IMG/VR virus record: IMGVR_UViG_3300027821_000019
Location: 1 to 31,189 of that record
DNA: 31,189 nucleotides
Source of the DNA: a virus
Direction: 5' to 3' (one strand)
The notes below the pieces were generated by a model. It did no database searches and was not told the DNA's origin. It saw only the letters and a list, made by a program, of their open reading frames with translations. This document shows, one piece after another, positions 1 to 6,360 of this stretch. Positions within the stretch are counted from its first letter, which is position 1; each line of letters begins with the position of its first letter. The position numbers were made by a program, and so were the translations under genes.

Positions 1-22
1 GGGGGGGGGGGGGGGGGGGGGG
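1..22. repeat. G homopolymer at left edge (22 nt)
   Basis: The first 22 bases are all G, and the window ends in six more G. A two-colour sequencing artefact makes poly-G at the 3' end of reads, which would appear as poly-C at a left contig edge, so the left tract is not easily explained that way. The simplest reading is a true G tract at which a circular molecule was opened during assembly. On the minus strand the tract lies inside an open frame and would encode polyproline. Confidence 0.7.
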
Positions 23-89
23 TCGCACGCTCGCCGCGCGTGCGTCCATATCTCACCGATCGCAGCGACGAGCGAACGCCTTTCGTCAT
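1..89 (-). CDS. Small leftward ORF running into the poly-C tract (5' part)
   Basis: The minus-strand ATG at 89 is preceded by a strong ribosome binding site, GGAGGA at 102-97, with seven bases of spacing. The frame stays open to the edge and reads MTKGVRSSLRSVRYGRTRGE, then A-T and a run of prolines from the C tract. The peptide is very basic and I recognise no family. It follows the repressor gene in the same direction after a gap of about 100 bases, so it may be the second gene of the lysogeny operon. Its other end is probably the partial frame at the right edge of the window, but the reading frame after the join depends on the true length of the tract. Confidence 0.45.
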   Translation of the reverse strand, partial: MTKGVRSSLRSVRYGRTRGERATPPPPPP

Positions 90-193
90 GGGTCTATCCT
101 CCGAACGCCGAACCGCAAGACACGACGATATCGATCCCCCCTGTAAGAAAATCTGTAGGGGCGTACTCTCTGAACCGACACGAACGCGCACGA

Positions 194-655
194 TTACCCG
201 CTGTGATTGTCGGCGGCCGTTTGACGACGACGGCCGACGGCCGAGCGGAGTCGACGGGGGCCGTCGTCCTTGCCCCGTCTCGCCCGCTGTCCGAGGTGGT
301 ACACGATCAACGTCTTAAACGCGTTTCTCGCGTGTGGGTCGAGCGATTGGATCTGCCTGAACAACGCGCGATCGGTCGCCGTCCCCTTGGGGGCAACCCC
401 GCGTCGAGCGGGACCGTACAGCGTTTCGATCACGTCGGCCGTGTGTCCATGGCCCGCCGTTCGTAACACGAGCGACGCCGATACGCCGCCCGCGAGCGCG
501 ATCCGCAAACAGACGTCGGGCACGGGCGGCAATCCGCCGCCGAGTAACCGACTGATCACCGACGGATTCACCTCGGCCTCGCGGGCGAACTCTTTTTGCG
601 TCCCCGCGTACCCGTCGACGATCACGCGCATCAATCCCGCGAACGCTTTCGACAC
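194..655 (-). CDS. Phage repressor-like HTH protein (Xre/CI type)
   Basis: This 153-residue protein carries a helix-turn-helix near residues 19-41 (TQKEFAREAEVNPSVISRLL), typical of Xre/CI-type DNA-binding proteins. The rest has no recognisable dimerisation or LexA-like cleavage domain, and the C-terminal 30 residues are rich in Arg. The start is GTG at 655, with AAGGTG about six bases upstream. It faces away from a rightward HTH gene across a 192-base gap that contains a direct and inverted repeat array, the usual layout of a lysogeny switch. It probably holds the rightward promoter shut in the lysogen. Identity as the immunity repressor is inferred from position and HTH, not from a close homologue. 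Confidence 0.75.
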   Translation of the reverse strand: MSKAFAGLMRVIVDGYAGTQKEFAREAEVNPSVISRLLGGGLPPVPDVCLRIALAGGVSASLVLRTAGHGHTADVIETLYGPARRGVAPKGTATDRALFRQIQSLDPHARNAFKTLIVYHLGQRARRGKDDGPRRLRSAVGRRRQTAADNHSG

Positions 656-674
656 GGCGACACCTTACGCCGAG

Positions 675-708
675 ATTGCAATGATTGCAAGCATTGCGAA
701 GGTTGCGC
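675..708. promoter_or_regulatory. Operator-like array between divergent regulators
   Basis: Four 7-base units follow each other every 9 bases: ATTGCAA (675), ATTGCAA (684), ATTGCGA (693) and GTTGCGC (702). Neighbouring units also form short palindromes, GCAAT-G-ATTGC at 678-688 and GCAAG-C-ATTGC at 687-697. The array begins 20 bases upstream of the repressor start. Its position between the repressor and the rightward HTH gene makes it the likely operator of one or both. Confidence 0.6.
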
Positions 709-760
709 CGTTTCCATAGTGCGAGTGGCGTACGCCCAAAAATTGCCGATCTTGTCGAGG

Positions 761-790
761 TTGACGCCGTTTCGACGACGGGCGTATGTT
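761..790 (+). promoter_or_regulatory. Candidate rightward early promoter
   Basis: TTGACG at 761-766 and TATGTT at 785-790 are separated by 18 bases, close to a sigma70-type promoter. Transcription would start near 797, about 50 bases before the rightward HTH gene, and could serve the whole early operon. The operator-like array lies about 55-85 bases upstream of the -35 box. Prediction by eye only. Confidence 0.4.
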
Positions 791-847
791 GCGTCGGTCG
801 CACGCATGACGCTTGCGGGCGTGGCGATTTTTGCGGGAGTAGATCGG

Positions 848-1096
848 ATGCCTCAACCCGAATTCGACGAACTCAATACGCACCGACTCGAACACGATTG
901 GACGTGGGAACAACTCGCGTTCGAGATGGCCCGCGCCGATCTCTCGCTCTCGGCGCGGACGCTGCATTACGTCTGTAAGCGACTCCCGCCCGATGGGCAC
1001 GCGCTCGATCGGACGCTCTATAAAATTCGGAAGTACCTCGAACTCGTGCGCGCCGCCGATAAACGCGCCGCCCGGCGTCGCAAGGTGTCGGCGTGA
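848..1096 (+). CDS. Small HTH protein, Cro-like position
   Basis: An 82-residue protein that begins MPQPEFDELNTHRLEHDWTW. The segment from about residue 16 to 45 (TWEQLAFEMAR, then LSARTLHYVCKRLP) fits a helix-turn-helix. The upstream ATGs extend the frame, but 848 is preceded by GGGAG at a good distance and begins the conserved-looking part, so I chose it. It is the first gene of the rightward operon and is divergent from the repressor, the place of Cro in lambdoid phages. Its stop overlaps the next gene's GTG. The DNA-binding role is inferred; a replication or activator role is possible. Confidence 0.6.
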   Translation: MPQPEFDELNTHRLEHDWTWEQLAFEMARADLSLSARTLHYVCKRLPPDGHALDRTLYKIRKYLELVRAADKRAARRRKVSA

Positions 1097-1332
1097 TCCT
1101 CGTCGTGCTCGTCCTCGCCGTCGGCGTCGGGATCGTCGTGGGCTGGACGGCCGCCCGGCGTCACCGGCGCGTGTGGACGCTGCACCTGTCGGCCTCGCGT
1201 GTCTGGTTGGAATGCCCGGTGTGCGGCCTCACGTCGCCCGGGTGGAACCTCTCGATCACGCCGCCGCCCCAACCCTCGCCGCTGCTACACCCGCTCGATC
1301 GGGGGGCCGCATGGCCGATGATTCTGCACTAA
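1093..1332 (+). CDS. Small membrane-anchored protein with a CxxC motif
   Basis: Starting with GTG that overlaps the previous stop (GTGA), this 79-residue protein has one hydrophobic segment at residues 2-19, followed by basic residues (AARRHRR), which predicts an N-out, C-in anchor. A cytoplasmic CPVC sits near residues 41-44, possibly half of a zinc site. Its 3' end overlaps the recT start by about 20 bases. I recognise no family. Function unknown; the compact overlap with both neighbours supports it as a real gene. Confidence 0.5.
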   Translation: MILVVLVLAVGVGIVVGWTAARRHRRVWTLHLSASRVWLECPVCGLTSPGWNLSITPPPQPSPLLHPLDRGAAWPMILH

Positions 1333-2021
1333 CGCCGCGCCCGCCCGATCGCGTCCCGGTCCGGTTCGGCGAGATCCCCGCGACGATCGACGAGGCGTGG
1401 CGGATCGCGTTGATTTTCGCGAAGTCGCGGATCGTCCCCGAGGCCATGCGCGAGCGTCCCGAGGATGTCTTCGTGGCGATGCAACTCGGGGCCGAGCTCG
1501 GGCTCTCGCCGACAAACGCCGTCCAGACGATCGCCGTGATCAACGGGCGCGCGGGGATTTTCGGCGACGGGTTTCTCGCCGTGATCGTGCGGTCGCCGCT
1601 CTACGTGGCGCACGAGGAATACTTCGAGGTACACGCGAAACGCGTCGAGGCCCTCGACGATGAGGCCCTCAAGGATCCGACGACGGTCGCCGTCTGTACG
1701 ATGTGGCGGCGCGGCGTCGAGCAACCCTTAACGCGACGCTTCTCGATCGGCGACGCGCGCCGCGCGGGCCTCACGAAAAAGGCGGGCCCGTGGCAGGAAT
1801 ACACGGCCCGCATGCTGATGTACCGGGCGCGCGGGTTCGCCGGGCGCGACTTGTTCCCCGACGTGCTCAAGGGGATCGTCCCGGGTGAAGAGGCCGCCGA
1901 CGTCACGCCGCCGCCCCCGCCCGCGCAGGTTCGCCGCCTGTCCGAGACGCGACCCGAGCCCGCGCTCGACGCCGCGCCCGACGCCGCCGACGTCGACGAC
2001 ACCTTACCCGCGTCGAGGTAA
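1311..2021 (+). CDS. recT: RecT-family single-strand annealing protein
   Basis: A 236-residue protein resembling RecT annealases, which pair complementary single strands during phage recombination. The diagnostic stretch is at residues 53-89: FVAMQLGAELGLSPTNAVQT followed by IAVINGRAGIFGDG, the family's glycine-rich core, and later QEYTARMLMYRARGFAGRDL, where the repeated aromatic and Arg residues are also typical. Residues from about 195 on form a Pro/Asp-rich, disordered tail. The frame is open further upstream, but ATG 1311 gives the usual N-terminus and only a short overlap with the preceding gene. A PD-(D/E)XK nuclease encoded two small genes later probably provides the 5'-3' resection, as in RecE/RecT or lambda Exo/Beta pairs. 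Confidence 0.9.
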   Translation: MADDSALTPRPPDRVPVRFGEIPATIDEAWRIALIFAKSRIVPEAMRERPEDVFVAMQLGAELGLSPTNAVQTIAVINGRAGIFGDGFLAVIVRSPLYVAHEEYFEVHAKRVEALDDEALKDPTTVAVCTMWRRGVEQPLTRRFSIGDARRAGLTKKAGPWQEYTARMLMYRARGFAGRDLFPDVLKGIVPGEEAADVTPPPPPAQVRRLSETRPEPALDAAPDAADVDDTLPASR

Positions 2022-2025
2022 CGCC

Positions 2026-2193
2026 ATGGTTGCGCCCCCGAAAATTACCCATTGGGTACGTTGGGACGATCCCGGGCTCCGTATACGGCGGGCCCTCTGC
2101 GGGCTCCTCGTCAACATCGCCGATCACGACAACGATCCGACGTGCCCCGCGTGTCGCGCGATCCTCGCCGAACGGGAGGCGATGTCGCCGTGA
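2026..2193 (+). CDS. Small zinc-finger-like protein
   Basis: A 55-residue protein starting four bases after recT. It has HW near the N-terminus, a Cys at residue 25 and CPAC at 39-42, the spacing seen in short phage proteins of the form H-W-x-R-W ... C-G ... C-P-x-C. It probably binds one zinc ion. Such proteins often sit among recombination and replication genes, but their role is unknown. The end overlaps the next gene's GTG by four bases, indicating translational coupling. Confidence 0.6.
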   Translation: MVAPPKITHWVRWDDPGLRIRRALCGLLVNIADHDNDPTCPACRAILAEREAMSP

Positions 2194-2426
2194 CCCTCAC
2201 GATCTATCAAGACTCGCGCGGCCCGGGCACGTGCCGATCGTGCGGCGCGGCGATCGAGTGGGCCGAGCTCACGACGGGACGGCGCGCGCCGTTCGATCGG
2301 ATCCTCCCCGTGCGCGAACAGTCGCCGCTGTTTATCGGCGGCCGGGTGATCGAGGAGCTCGACACGGCGACGAGCCCAACGCACTTCGAGACGTGCCCCG
2401 ACGCGGCGGATTGGCGGCGCCGATGA
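2190..2426 (+). CDS. Zinc-ribbon protein, 78 aa
   Basis: Begins with GTG, with GGGAGG about ten bases upstream. CRSC at residues 15-18, then W at about 23 and PFD in the middle, and HFETCPDA near the end, form the pattern of a common phage zinc-ribbon protein in which the His and last Cys may complete the site. It is likely a small DNA- or protein-binding accessory of the recombination cluster. Function not established. It overlaps both neighbours by a few bases. Confidence 0.65.
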   Translation: MTLTIYQDSRGPGTCRSCGAAIEWAELTTGRRAPFDRILPVREQSPLFIGGRVIEELDTATSPTHFETCPDAADWRRR

Positions 2427-2647
2427 TCCGCGCGGTCGACGTCCGACGGTTTCACGAACCGTTACAGAAGGCGGGCCTCGTGCCCCTCAATTGTCGCGTG
2501 GTGGATCTCTCGATCGGCGTCACGGGCGCGCTCGTCATCCGGTACGAGGTATTCGTGACGCCCGAACAACTCACCGCGCTCGGCCTCGTGTTTCAACAGG
2601 TCGCCGCCGATATCGACGCCGCGTACGACAAGGATCCGCAACCATGA
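2423..2647 (+). CDS. Hypothetical 74-aa protein
   Basis: The ATG overlaps the previous stop (ATGA) and the end overlaps the nuclease start, so it is embedded in the coupled recombination operon. The protein has an alternating pattern suggesting a small alpha/beta fold: a basic N-terminal helix (VDVRRFHEPLQKAG), a strand pair around GALVIRYEVFVTPEQL, and a C-terminal helix. No motif or family recognised. Confidence 0.6.
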   Translation: MIRAVDVRRFHEPLQKAGLVPLNCRVVDLSIGVTGALVIRYEVFVTPEQLTALGLVFQQVAADIDAAYDKDPQP

Positions 2648-3306
2648 CGCGCGGCCTCGTGTTCCACGTCGACCCGCACCGATACGAGCTCGACGGCGAA
2701 CCCGTCCCGAGCGTGACGCAAGTCCTCACGCGGGCCGGGTTGATCGACTTCTCGAACGTCCCCGGGTACGTGCGCGAGGCCGCCCTTGAACGCGGCCGCG
2801 TCGTGCACCAAGCGATCCATTACCTCAACGAACACGACCTCGACGTCGACGGGTTTCGCGCGGCGTTTCCGCACTACCTCGGGTACGTCGAGGCGTGGAT
2901 GTCGTTTTGTGCGCAACGCCGATTTACCGCCGTGTTGAACGAGACGCGCGTCGCCTCGCGGCGGCACCGTCTCGCGGGGACGCTCGATTGTCTCGGCGTC
3001 CTCGACGACGTCGCCGTGTTGCTCGATTTCAAAACGGGCCGCCCGGGTGACGTCGCCGCCGACTTGCAAACGGCCGCGTACCTCGCGCTCGCGCTCGAAT
3101 GGGCCGAGGACGGCGACGATCAACGCCTGCGCGACTACCTCGCCCGGTATCCCGTCGTGCGTCGGTACGGTGTGCAACTCCTCGCCGACGGATCGTTTCG
3201 CGTCGAGGCGTACGCGACGCCGTCCGACTGGCGCGACTTCGCGACGTTGCTTGCGGCGCAACAGATTGTCGACGCCCGTCGCGCATGGATCGAGGCCGCC
3301 GCATGA
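2644..3306 (+). CDS. PD-(D/E)XK nuclease, RecE/Cas4-like exonuclease
   Basis: A 220-residue protein with the RecB/Cas4/RecE nuclease motifs in order: His55 in GRVVHQ, an acidic residue near 100, GTLD with Asp115, DFK with Asp128 and Lys130, and QTAAY at 142-146 (motif QxxxY). These residues coordinate the metal and bind DNA. Its place beside recT suggests a 5'-3' exonuclease that makes single strands for annealing. The N-terminal HRYELDGEPVPSVTQVL is common in phage members of the family. The gene overlaps both neighbours by four bases. The size is that of a nuclease domain alone, with no helicase. Confidence 0.85.
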   Translation: MTRGLVFHVDPHRYELDGEPVPSVTQVLTRAGLIDFSNVPGYVREAALERGRVVHQAIHYLNEHDLDVDGFRAAFPHYLGYVEAWMSFCAQRRFTAVLNETRVASRRHRLAGTLDCLGVLDDVAVLLDFKTGRPGDVAADLQTAAYLALALEWAEDGDDQRLRDYLARYPVVRRYGVQLLADGSFRVEAYATPSDWRDFATLLAAQQIVDARRAWIEAAA

Positions 3307-4040
3307 CACCCGAACCCCTCGATACGATCGACATGACGCGACCCGAGGCCGCACGCCTCGTCGGCCTGCAACTCGAATCGACGGCCCTCTCGACCGTCGA
3401 CCGTATGCGCGCGTCGCTCGCGATCACCGATCGCGCGTCGCTCGAACAAGTGACCGAGGACCGGGCGACCGTCTACGCGTTGATTAAACGGGCCGAGGAA
3501 TTTTTTAAACCGCTCAAGGCCCTTGCGCACCAACTCCATGCGAACTTGTGCGCGCGCGAAACCGAGATCCTCGCGCCCCTGCGAGCGGTCGACCGTGAAC
3601 AGGCCGACGCGATCCGCATGTTTCACGCCGCCGAGGAGCGAGCCCGCCGCGCCCGCGAGGCCGAGCTCGCCGAGGCGCAACGCGTCGAGGACGAGGCCCG
3701 CGCCGCCGCCGCCGCCGCCGAGTACGAACGCTCGGGCGAACATGCAACGGCCGCCGCCGTCCTGGCCGAGGCGATCGCCGCGCCGCCGCCTGTCGTCGTG
3801 TTGCCCGATCCAAATCGCGATCTCGTGTCGTTTACGCGTCGGTGGAAATGGAAGTACGCAGGCGGGCCCGCCGACGTGACAAAAACGCCGCCCGAGATCA
3901 TGCGGCGCACGCTCGCGATCGTCCCCGAGGAATTCAAAACGCTCGACGAAAAAAAAGTCGGCGCGTTCGCGCGGAGCATGAAGTCGAGCGGGCGGATTCC
4001 CGGGATCGAGATCTATCCCGTCGACGAACCGAACAGATAA
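3303..4040 (+). CDS. Coiled-coil protein of the recombination cluster
   Basis: A 245-residue protein. Residues 50-100 and 105-160 are long charged helices (EERARRAREAELAEAQRVED, then an Ala/Glu-rich part with a run of eight Ala), predicting a coiled coil. The C-terminal part carries a W-K-W motif, PEEF and IPGIEIYP, a pattern I associate with phage proteins encoded next to exonuclease/annealase pairs. Its role could be to modulate the nuclease or to bind DNA ends, but no domain is firmly recognised. ATG overlaps the nuclease stop. Confidence 0.7.
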   Translation: MTPEPLDTIDMTRPEAARLVGLQLESTALSTVDRMRASLAITDRASLEQVTEDRATVYALIKRAEEFFKPLKALAHQLHANLCARETEILAPLRAVDREQADAIRMFHAAEERARRAREAELAEAQRVEDEARAAAAAAEYERSGEHATAAAVLAEAIAAPPPVVVLPDPNRDLVSFTRRWKWKYAGGPADVTKTPPEIMRRTLAIVPEEFKTLDEKKVGAFARSMKSSGRIPGIEIYPVDEPNR

Positions 4041-4050
4041 CCGGGGGCCT

Positions 4051-4425
4051 ATGTGGACGAAACTCGACGACGCGTTGCTCGATCACCGAAAGGTTTTTCT
4101 TGCGGGCGACGCCCTCGGGCGCAACGGGCCCGCGCTCGCGATCGGGATGTACGCGATCGGCCTGATGTGGACGAACAAGCAATTGACCGACGGGCACCTC
4201 CCGCGCGGCGTGATCAAGACGCTCGGGCATTTCGAGAAACCGCTCACCGTTGCCGACGCGCTCGTCGAGGCGGGGTTATGGGAGACGACGGCGACCGGGT
4301 ACCTGATCCACGACTTCCACGATTACAACCCCGCCGCCGTCGAGGCGAAGGCGCACAAGCAACACGTCTCGACGGTTCGCGCGAAGGCGGGGATTAACGG
4401 CGCGCGGGCGCGTTGGCAAAAGTAG
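4051..4425 (+). CDS. Replication-initiator-like protein, N-terminal domain only
   Basis: A 124-residue protein whose start MWTKLDDALLDHRKVFLAG, the central LTDGHLPRGV, and GLWE then GYLIHDFHDYNP, match the N-terminal winged-helix part of phage replisome organisers. Full members continue with a low-complexity linker and a C-terminal segment. Here the frame stops right after ARARWQK, while the next 84 bases encode a typical linker in the +1 frame. The gene may therefore be truncated, carry a frameshift error, or use a +1 shift at AAG-TAG. It starts ten bases after the preceding stop with GGGGG-type RBS. If functional, it would recruit helicase at the origin. Confidence 0.7.
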   Translation: MWTKLDDALLDHRKVFLAGDALGRNGPALAIGMYAIGLMWTNKQLTDGHLPRGVIKTLGHFEKPLTVADALVEAGLWETTATGYLIHDFHDYNPAAVEAKAHKQHVSTVRAKAGINGARARWQK

Positions 4426-4624
4426 AAGCAACGCGATAGCAAAACCGATCGCAACGGCGACGGCAAAACGGATCGCAACCGCGACGGCAAACGGGCTAAC
4501 AAATGGATAGCAAAGCGATGGCCCCGTACCAGTACCCGGCCCCGAGTACTAAAGCCTTTTGTACTTTGTACCTTTTAGAACGCGCCGCGCAAACCGCGCG
4601 CGGCGAATTCCCCAATAAAAAGCC
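4426..4624 (+). pseudogene. Out-of-frame tail of the replication gene with 24-bp repeats
   Basis: No complete gene fits here. Read in the +1 frame from 4427, it encodes SNAIAKPIATATAKRIATAT and then ANGLTNG before a TAG at 4508, with two 24-bp tandem units (4442-4465 and 4466-4489) that differ at two positions. A further frame, from ATG 4503 to TGA 4626-4628, gives a 41-residue peptide ending FPNKKP. The repeat period is a multiple of three and the peptide resembles the Ala/Ile/Lys linkers of phage replication proteins, so this is probably a remnant or frameshifted extension of the upstream gene. Confidence 0.5.
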
Positions 4625-4951
4625 ATGAACCACGAAGCCCACGACGAACACGCGATCCATGTTCGCCTCGTCGTGCGCGTGCTCCAAGGGCTCACGGCCG
4701 CGACGACTTTCGACTCGTACGCCGACGTCAAAGAGGCGTTGAAAATTCGCCTCGCGCGCCTCGGGATTTCGTACGACACGGGCGTCGTCGTCGAGGCCCT
4801 CGATCGCCTCGAACTCGGCGGCCGCCGTCGCCTCGTTGAACCTCTGCCGCGTCGCCGCGAACTCGTCGAGCGGCCGATCGAACCCGACCCGATCGACAAG
4901 GCAACCGCGTTGCGAATCGTCGAGGCGCTCAAGCGACGGGGGATCGCATGA
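4625..4951 (+). CDS. Hypothetical 108-aa protein
   Basis: Begins with a His/Glu/Asp-rich segment (MNHEAHDEHAIHV), followed by helices and a fairly basic C-terminal half (GGRRRLVEPLPRRRELVERP). The closing helix (ATALRIVEALKRRGIA) is amphipathic. No family recognised. The RBS is poor; the ATG overlaps the TGA of the preceding short frame, and its own end overlaps the next gene by four bases, which supports it. A 254-residue antisense frame covers this area but is not supported. Confidence 0.5.
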   Translation: MNHEAHDEHAIHVRLVVRVLQGLTAATTFDSYADVKEALKIRLARLGISYDTGVVVEALDRLELGGRRRLVEPLPRRRELVERPIEPDPIDKATALRIVEALKRRGIA

Positions 4952-5247
4952 ACGCGCGCACGTGGATCCGTGCGTCGTTGCCCACGCATTGCGGGCGTTG
5001 CGGCGGCGACGTCCACAAAGGCGACCCGATCCTCGTGATCGAGCTCGTGCGCGCCGAGCACGTGTTGCGGTTCGTCCGTTGCGCCGCCTGTGAAGGCCCC
5101 GCGCCGCCCGATCTCCCGCCGTTCGTCGAGCGATCCAACGTGATCCTCGCGTCGGCGTTGCGTCGGGTTGGGCGGTTACTCCAATTCGATTTCGTGCCCG
5201 ACGGAAAAACGCGCGCGGCCGAACGTGAACCGGGCGAGGACGGGTAA
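4948..5247 (+). CDS. Zinc-binding protein, 99 aa
   Basis: CGRCGGDVHKGDPI at residues 15-28 and CAAC at 46-49 form a four-Cys zinc site around a GDP turn. This arrangement (C-x2-C ... GDP ... C-x2-C) is found in small phage zinc-finger proteins of unknown role. Start codon overlaps the previous stop. The rest, residues 60-99, is a helix and a charged tail. Probably a DNA-binding accessory, by analogy only. Confidence 0.6.
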   Translation: MNARTWIRASLPTHCGRCGGDVHKGDPILVIELVRAEHVLRFVRCAACEGPAPPDLPPFVERSNVILASALRRVGRLLQFDFVPDGKTRAAEREPGEDG

Positions 5248-5271
5248 ACCGGCGTGACATGGGGGGATCAC

Positions 5272-5424
5272 ATGGGCCTACTTGAGACGTTGATCGTCGT
5301 GTTGTTGATCCTGTGGATCCTCGGCGGGTTCGTCGTGCCCGTCGGCGGGTCGCTCATTCACGTGCTCTTACTGCTCGTGATCGTCCTCGTGATCGTGCGC
5401 CTGTTGCAGGGACGGACGATCTGA
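5272..5424 (+). CDS. Lmo0937-like (DUF5670) small membrane protein
   Basis: A 50-residue protein with two hydrophobic helices, ETLIVVLLILWILGGFVV and SLIHVLLLLVIVLVIVRLL, joined by a short Pro/Gly turn and closed by a basic tail. The pattern LETLIVVLLILWILG ... GGSLIHVLLLLVIV ... VRLLQGR closely resembles the Lmo0937 family of bacterial envelope peptides, mostly of unknown function and known from stress-related settings. GGGGGA precedes the ATG. It is unusual in a phage early operon. It could act on the host membrane; a holin role is possible but the location is wrong for lysis. Confidence 0.7.
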   Translation: MGLLETLIVVLLILWILGGFVVPVGGSLIHVLLLLVIVLVIVRLLQGRTI

Positions 5425-5735
5425 TGAAACCGAAACACGAACCCGTCACCCGGTACCACGACGAAACCGTGTTGATCCGCCCGGGCGACGTCCGATACAC
5501 GATGGATCTTGAGGACGACGAGATCGAGCAACTCGCGAGCGGGCGCACGCCGCGCCGTGTGATGGATCGCGCGTACGCGATGCTCGCGTGGAAACGCGAG
5601 GCCGCCCAAGATTGGGGATCGTATGAACCGACTCACGTTTCGCGTGTACGGCGTCCCGCTTCCAAAGGGGAACATGCGGCCCCTGATTCGCGAGAACGCG
5701 CGCGGGATGAAAATCGCGATCGCGACGGAAAGTAA
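5424..5735 (+). CDS. Hypothetical 103-aa protein overlapping rusA
   Basis: ATG overlaps the preceding stop (TGATG). Residues 1-66 look like a folded acidic protein (DETVLIRPGDVRYTMDLEDD, then EIEQLASGRTPRRVMDRAY), but the last 37 residues are Arg/Glu-rich and are read out of frame through the first 113 bases of rusA. The tail is probably not an evolved domain: the gene may have lost its stop when rusA was brought in. No family recognised. Confidence 0.5.
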   Translation: MKPKHEPVTRYHDETVLIRPGDVRYTMDLEDDEIEQLASGRTPRRVMDRAYAMLAWKREAAQDWGSYEPTHVSRVRRPASKGEHAAPDSRERARDENRDRDGK

Positions 5736-6132
5736 CCGCAGCGTCAAAGGCTGGCAACAATTGATCGCCGAGGCCGCGAGTCACGCGTTGCAACAGATCC
5801 CCGAGGCCGATCGCCGCATGTTCGCGTCGGCCGTGCGCGTGTCGGTCGCCTTCTACTTGCCCCGCCCGAAAAAATACGCCCGGCGCGGCGTGTTCGTCCC
5901 GCATTGCACGATCCCCGACGTCGACAAACTCGCGCGCGCCGTCCTCGACGCCTTACAAGCGGTCGCGTATCACGACGACAAACAAGTCACCGAGCTCGAC
6001 GCGCGCAAGTACTACACCGACGTCGACGTCTCGGCGTTCGCCGACGTCGTCGTCGAGGCCGCGCCCGGGCACGCCGCCGATTTTCTCGGCGACCGTATGC
6101 GCGGCGTGTCGTTGTTCGAGGCGACGCCATGA
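5623..6132 (+). CDS. rusA: RusA-like Holliday junction resolvase
   Basis: A 169-residue endonuclease that would cut four-way junctions and so resolve or trim recombination and replication intermediates before packaging. The N-terminal FRVYGVPLPKGNMRP is the family signature, and the metal-binding acidic cluster is visible: IPDVDKLARAVLDAL (Asp99, Asp101, Asp109) followed by HDDKQV (Asp118-119). It is longer than E. coli RusA (120 aa) because of extra residues after the catalytic core. The start at 5623 keeps the signature although it overlaps the preceding frame by 113 bases. It fits with RecT and the exonuclease as a phage recombination set. Confidence 0.88.
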   Translation: MNRLTFRVYGVPLPKGNMRPLIRENARGMKIAIATESNRSVKGWQQLIAEAASHALQQIPEADRRMFASAVRVSVAFYLPRPKKYARRGVFVPHCTIPDVDKLARAVLDALQAVAYHDDKQVTELDARKYYTDVDVSAFADVVVEAAPGHAADFLGDRMRGVSLFEATP

Positions 6133-6360
6133 CGGCGCGGGCACGTGCACGACGTCAATTGCGGATCGCACGGGTCGAACGCTGGTTCAAACTGGCGCGC
6201 GAGTTTGAACGCCTCACCCATCCATGGCCGACGCAAGGCGCGGCGAAAACGCGTCTCGATCGTTTCCAGAAAAAATACCCCGACGGCGGCGTGATCAATG
6301 CGGCGTTTCTGTACGACCTCTTCCAACTCGCGATCGATCGCGAGGCGACGCCATGACGGC
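6117..6360 (+). repeat. 20-bp direct repeats flanking a small gene
   Basis: CGAGGCGACGCCATGACGGC occurs at 6117-6136 and again, exactly, at 6341-6360. Each copy contains the last codons of one gene (EATP, stop) and the first codons of the next (MTA). Recombination between the copies would delete exactly the 75-aa gene and fuse rusA to the following gene junction without damage. Confidence 0.85.
6129..6356 (+). CDS. Small basic hypothetical protein, 75 aa
   Basis: N-terminal half is strongly basic (MTARARARRQLRIARVERWF) and the rest helical, with PWPTQGAAKTRLDRFQKKYP in the middle. GAGG lies about eight bases upstream of ATG, inside the repeat. It overlaps rusA and the next gene by four bases each. 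It lies as a cassette between two identical 20-bp junctions, so it may be a late addition to the operon. No family recognised; nucleic-acid binding would fit the charge. Confidence 0.6.
   Translation: MTARARARRQLRIARVERWFKLAREFERLTHPWPTQGAAKTRLDRFQKKYPDGGVINAAFLYDLFQLAIDREATP

Noticed and set aside
40-318. 92-residue rightward ORF at the left edge
   Set aside because: No ribosome binding site, antisense to the repressor end and to the leftward ORF with a strong RBS.
4496-5260. 254-residue antisense ORF across two small early genes
   Set aside because: The plus strand has coupled genes, one with a zinc site; the antisense protein is Arg-rich and featureless.
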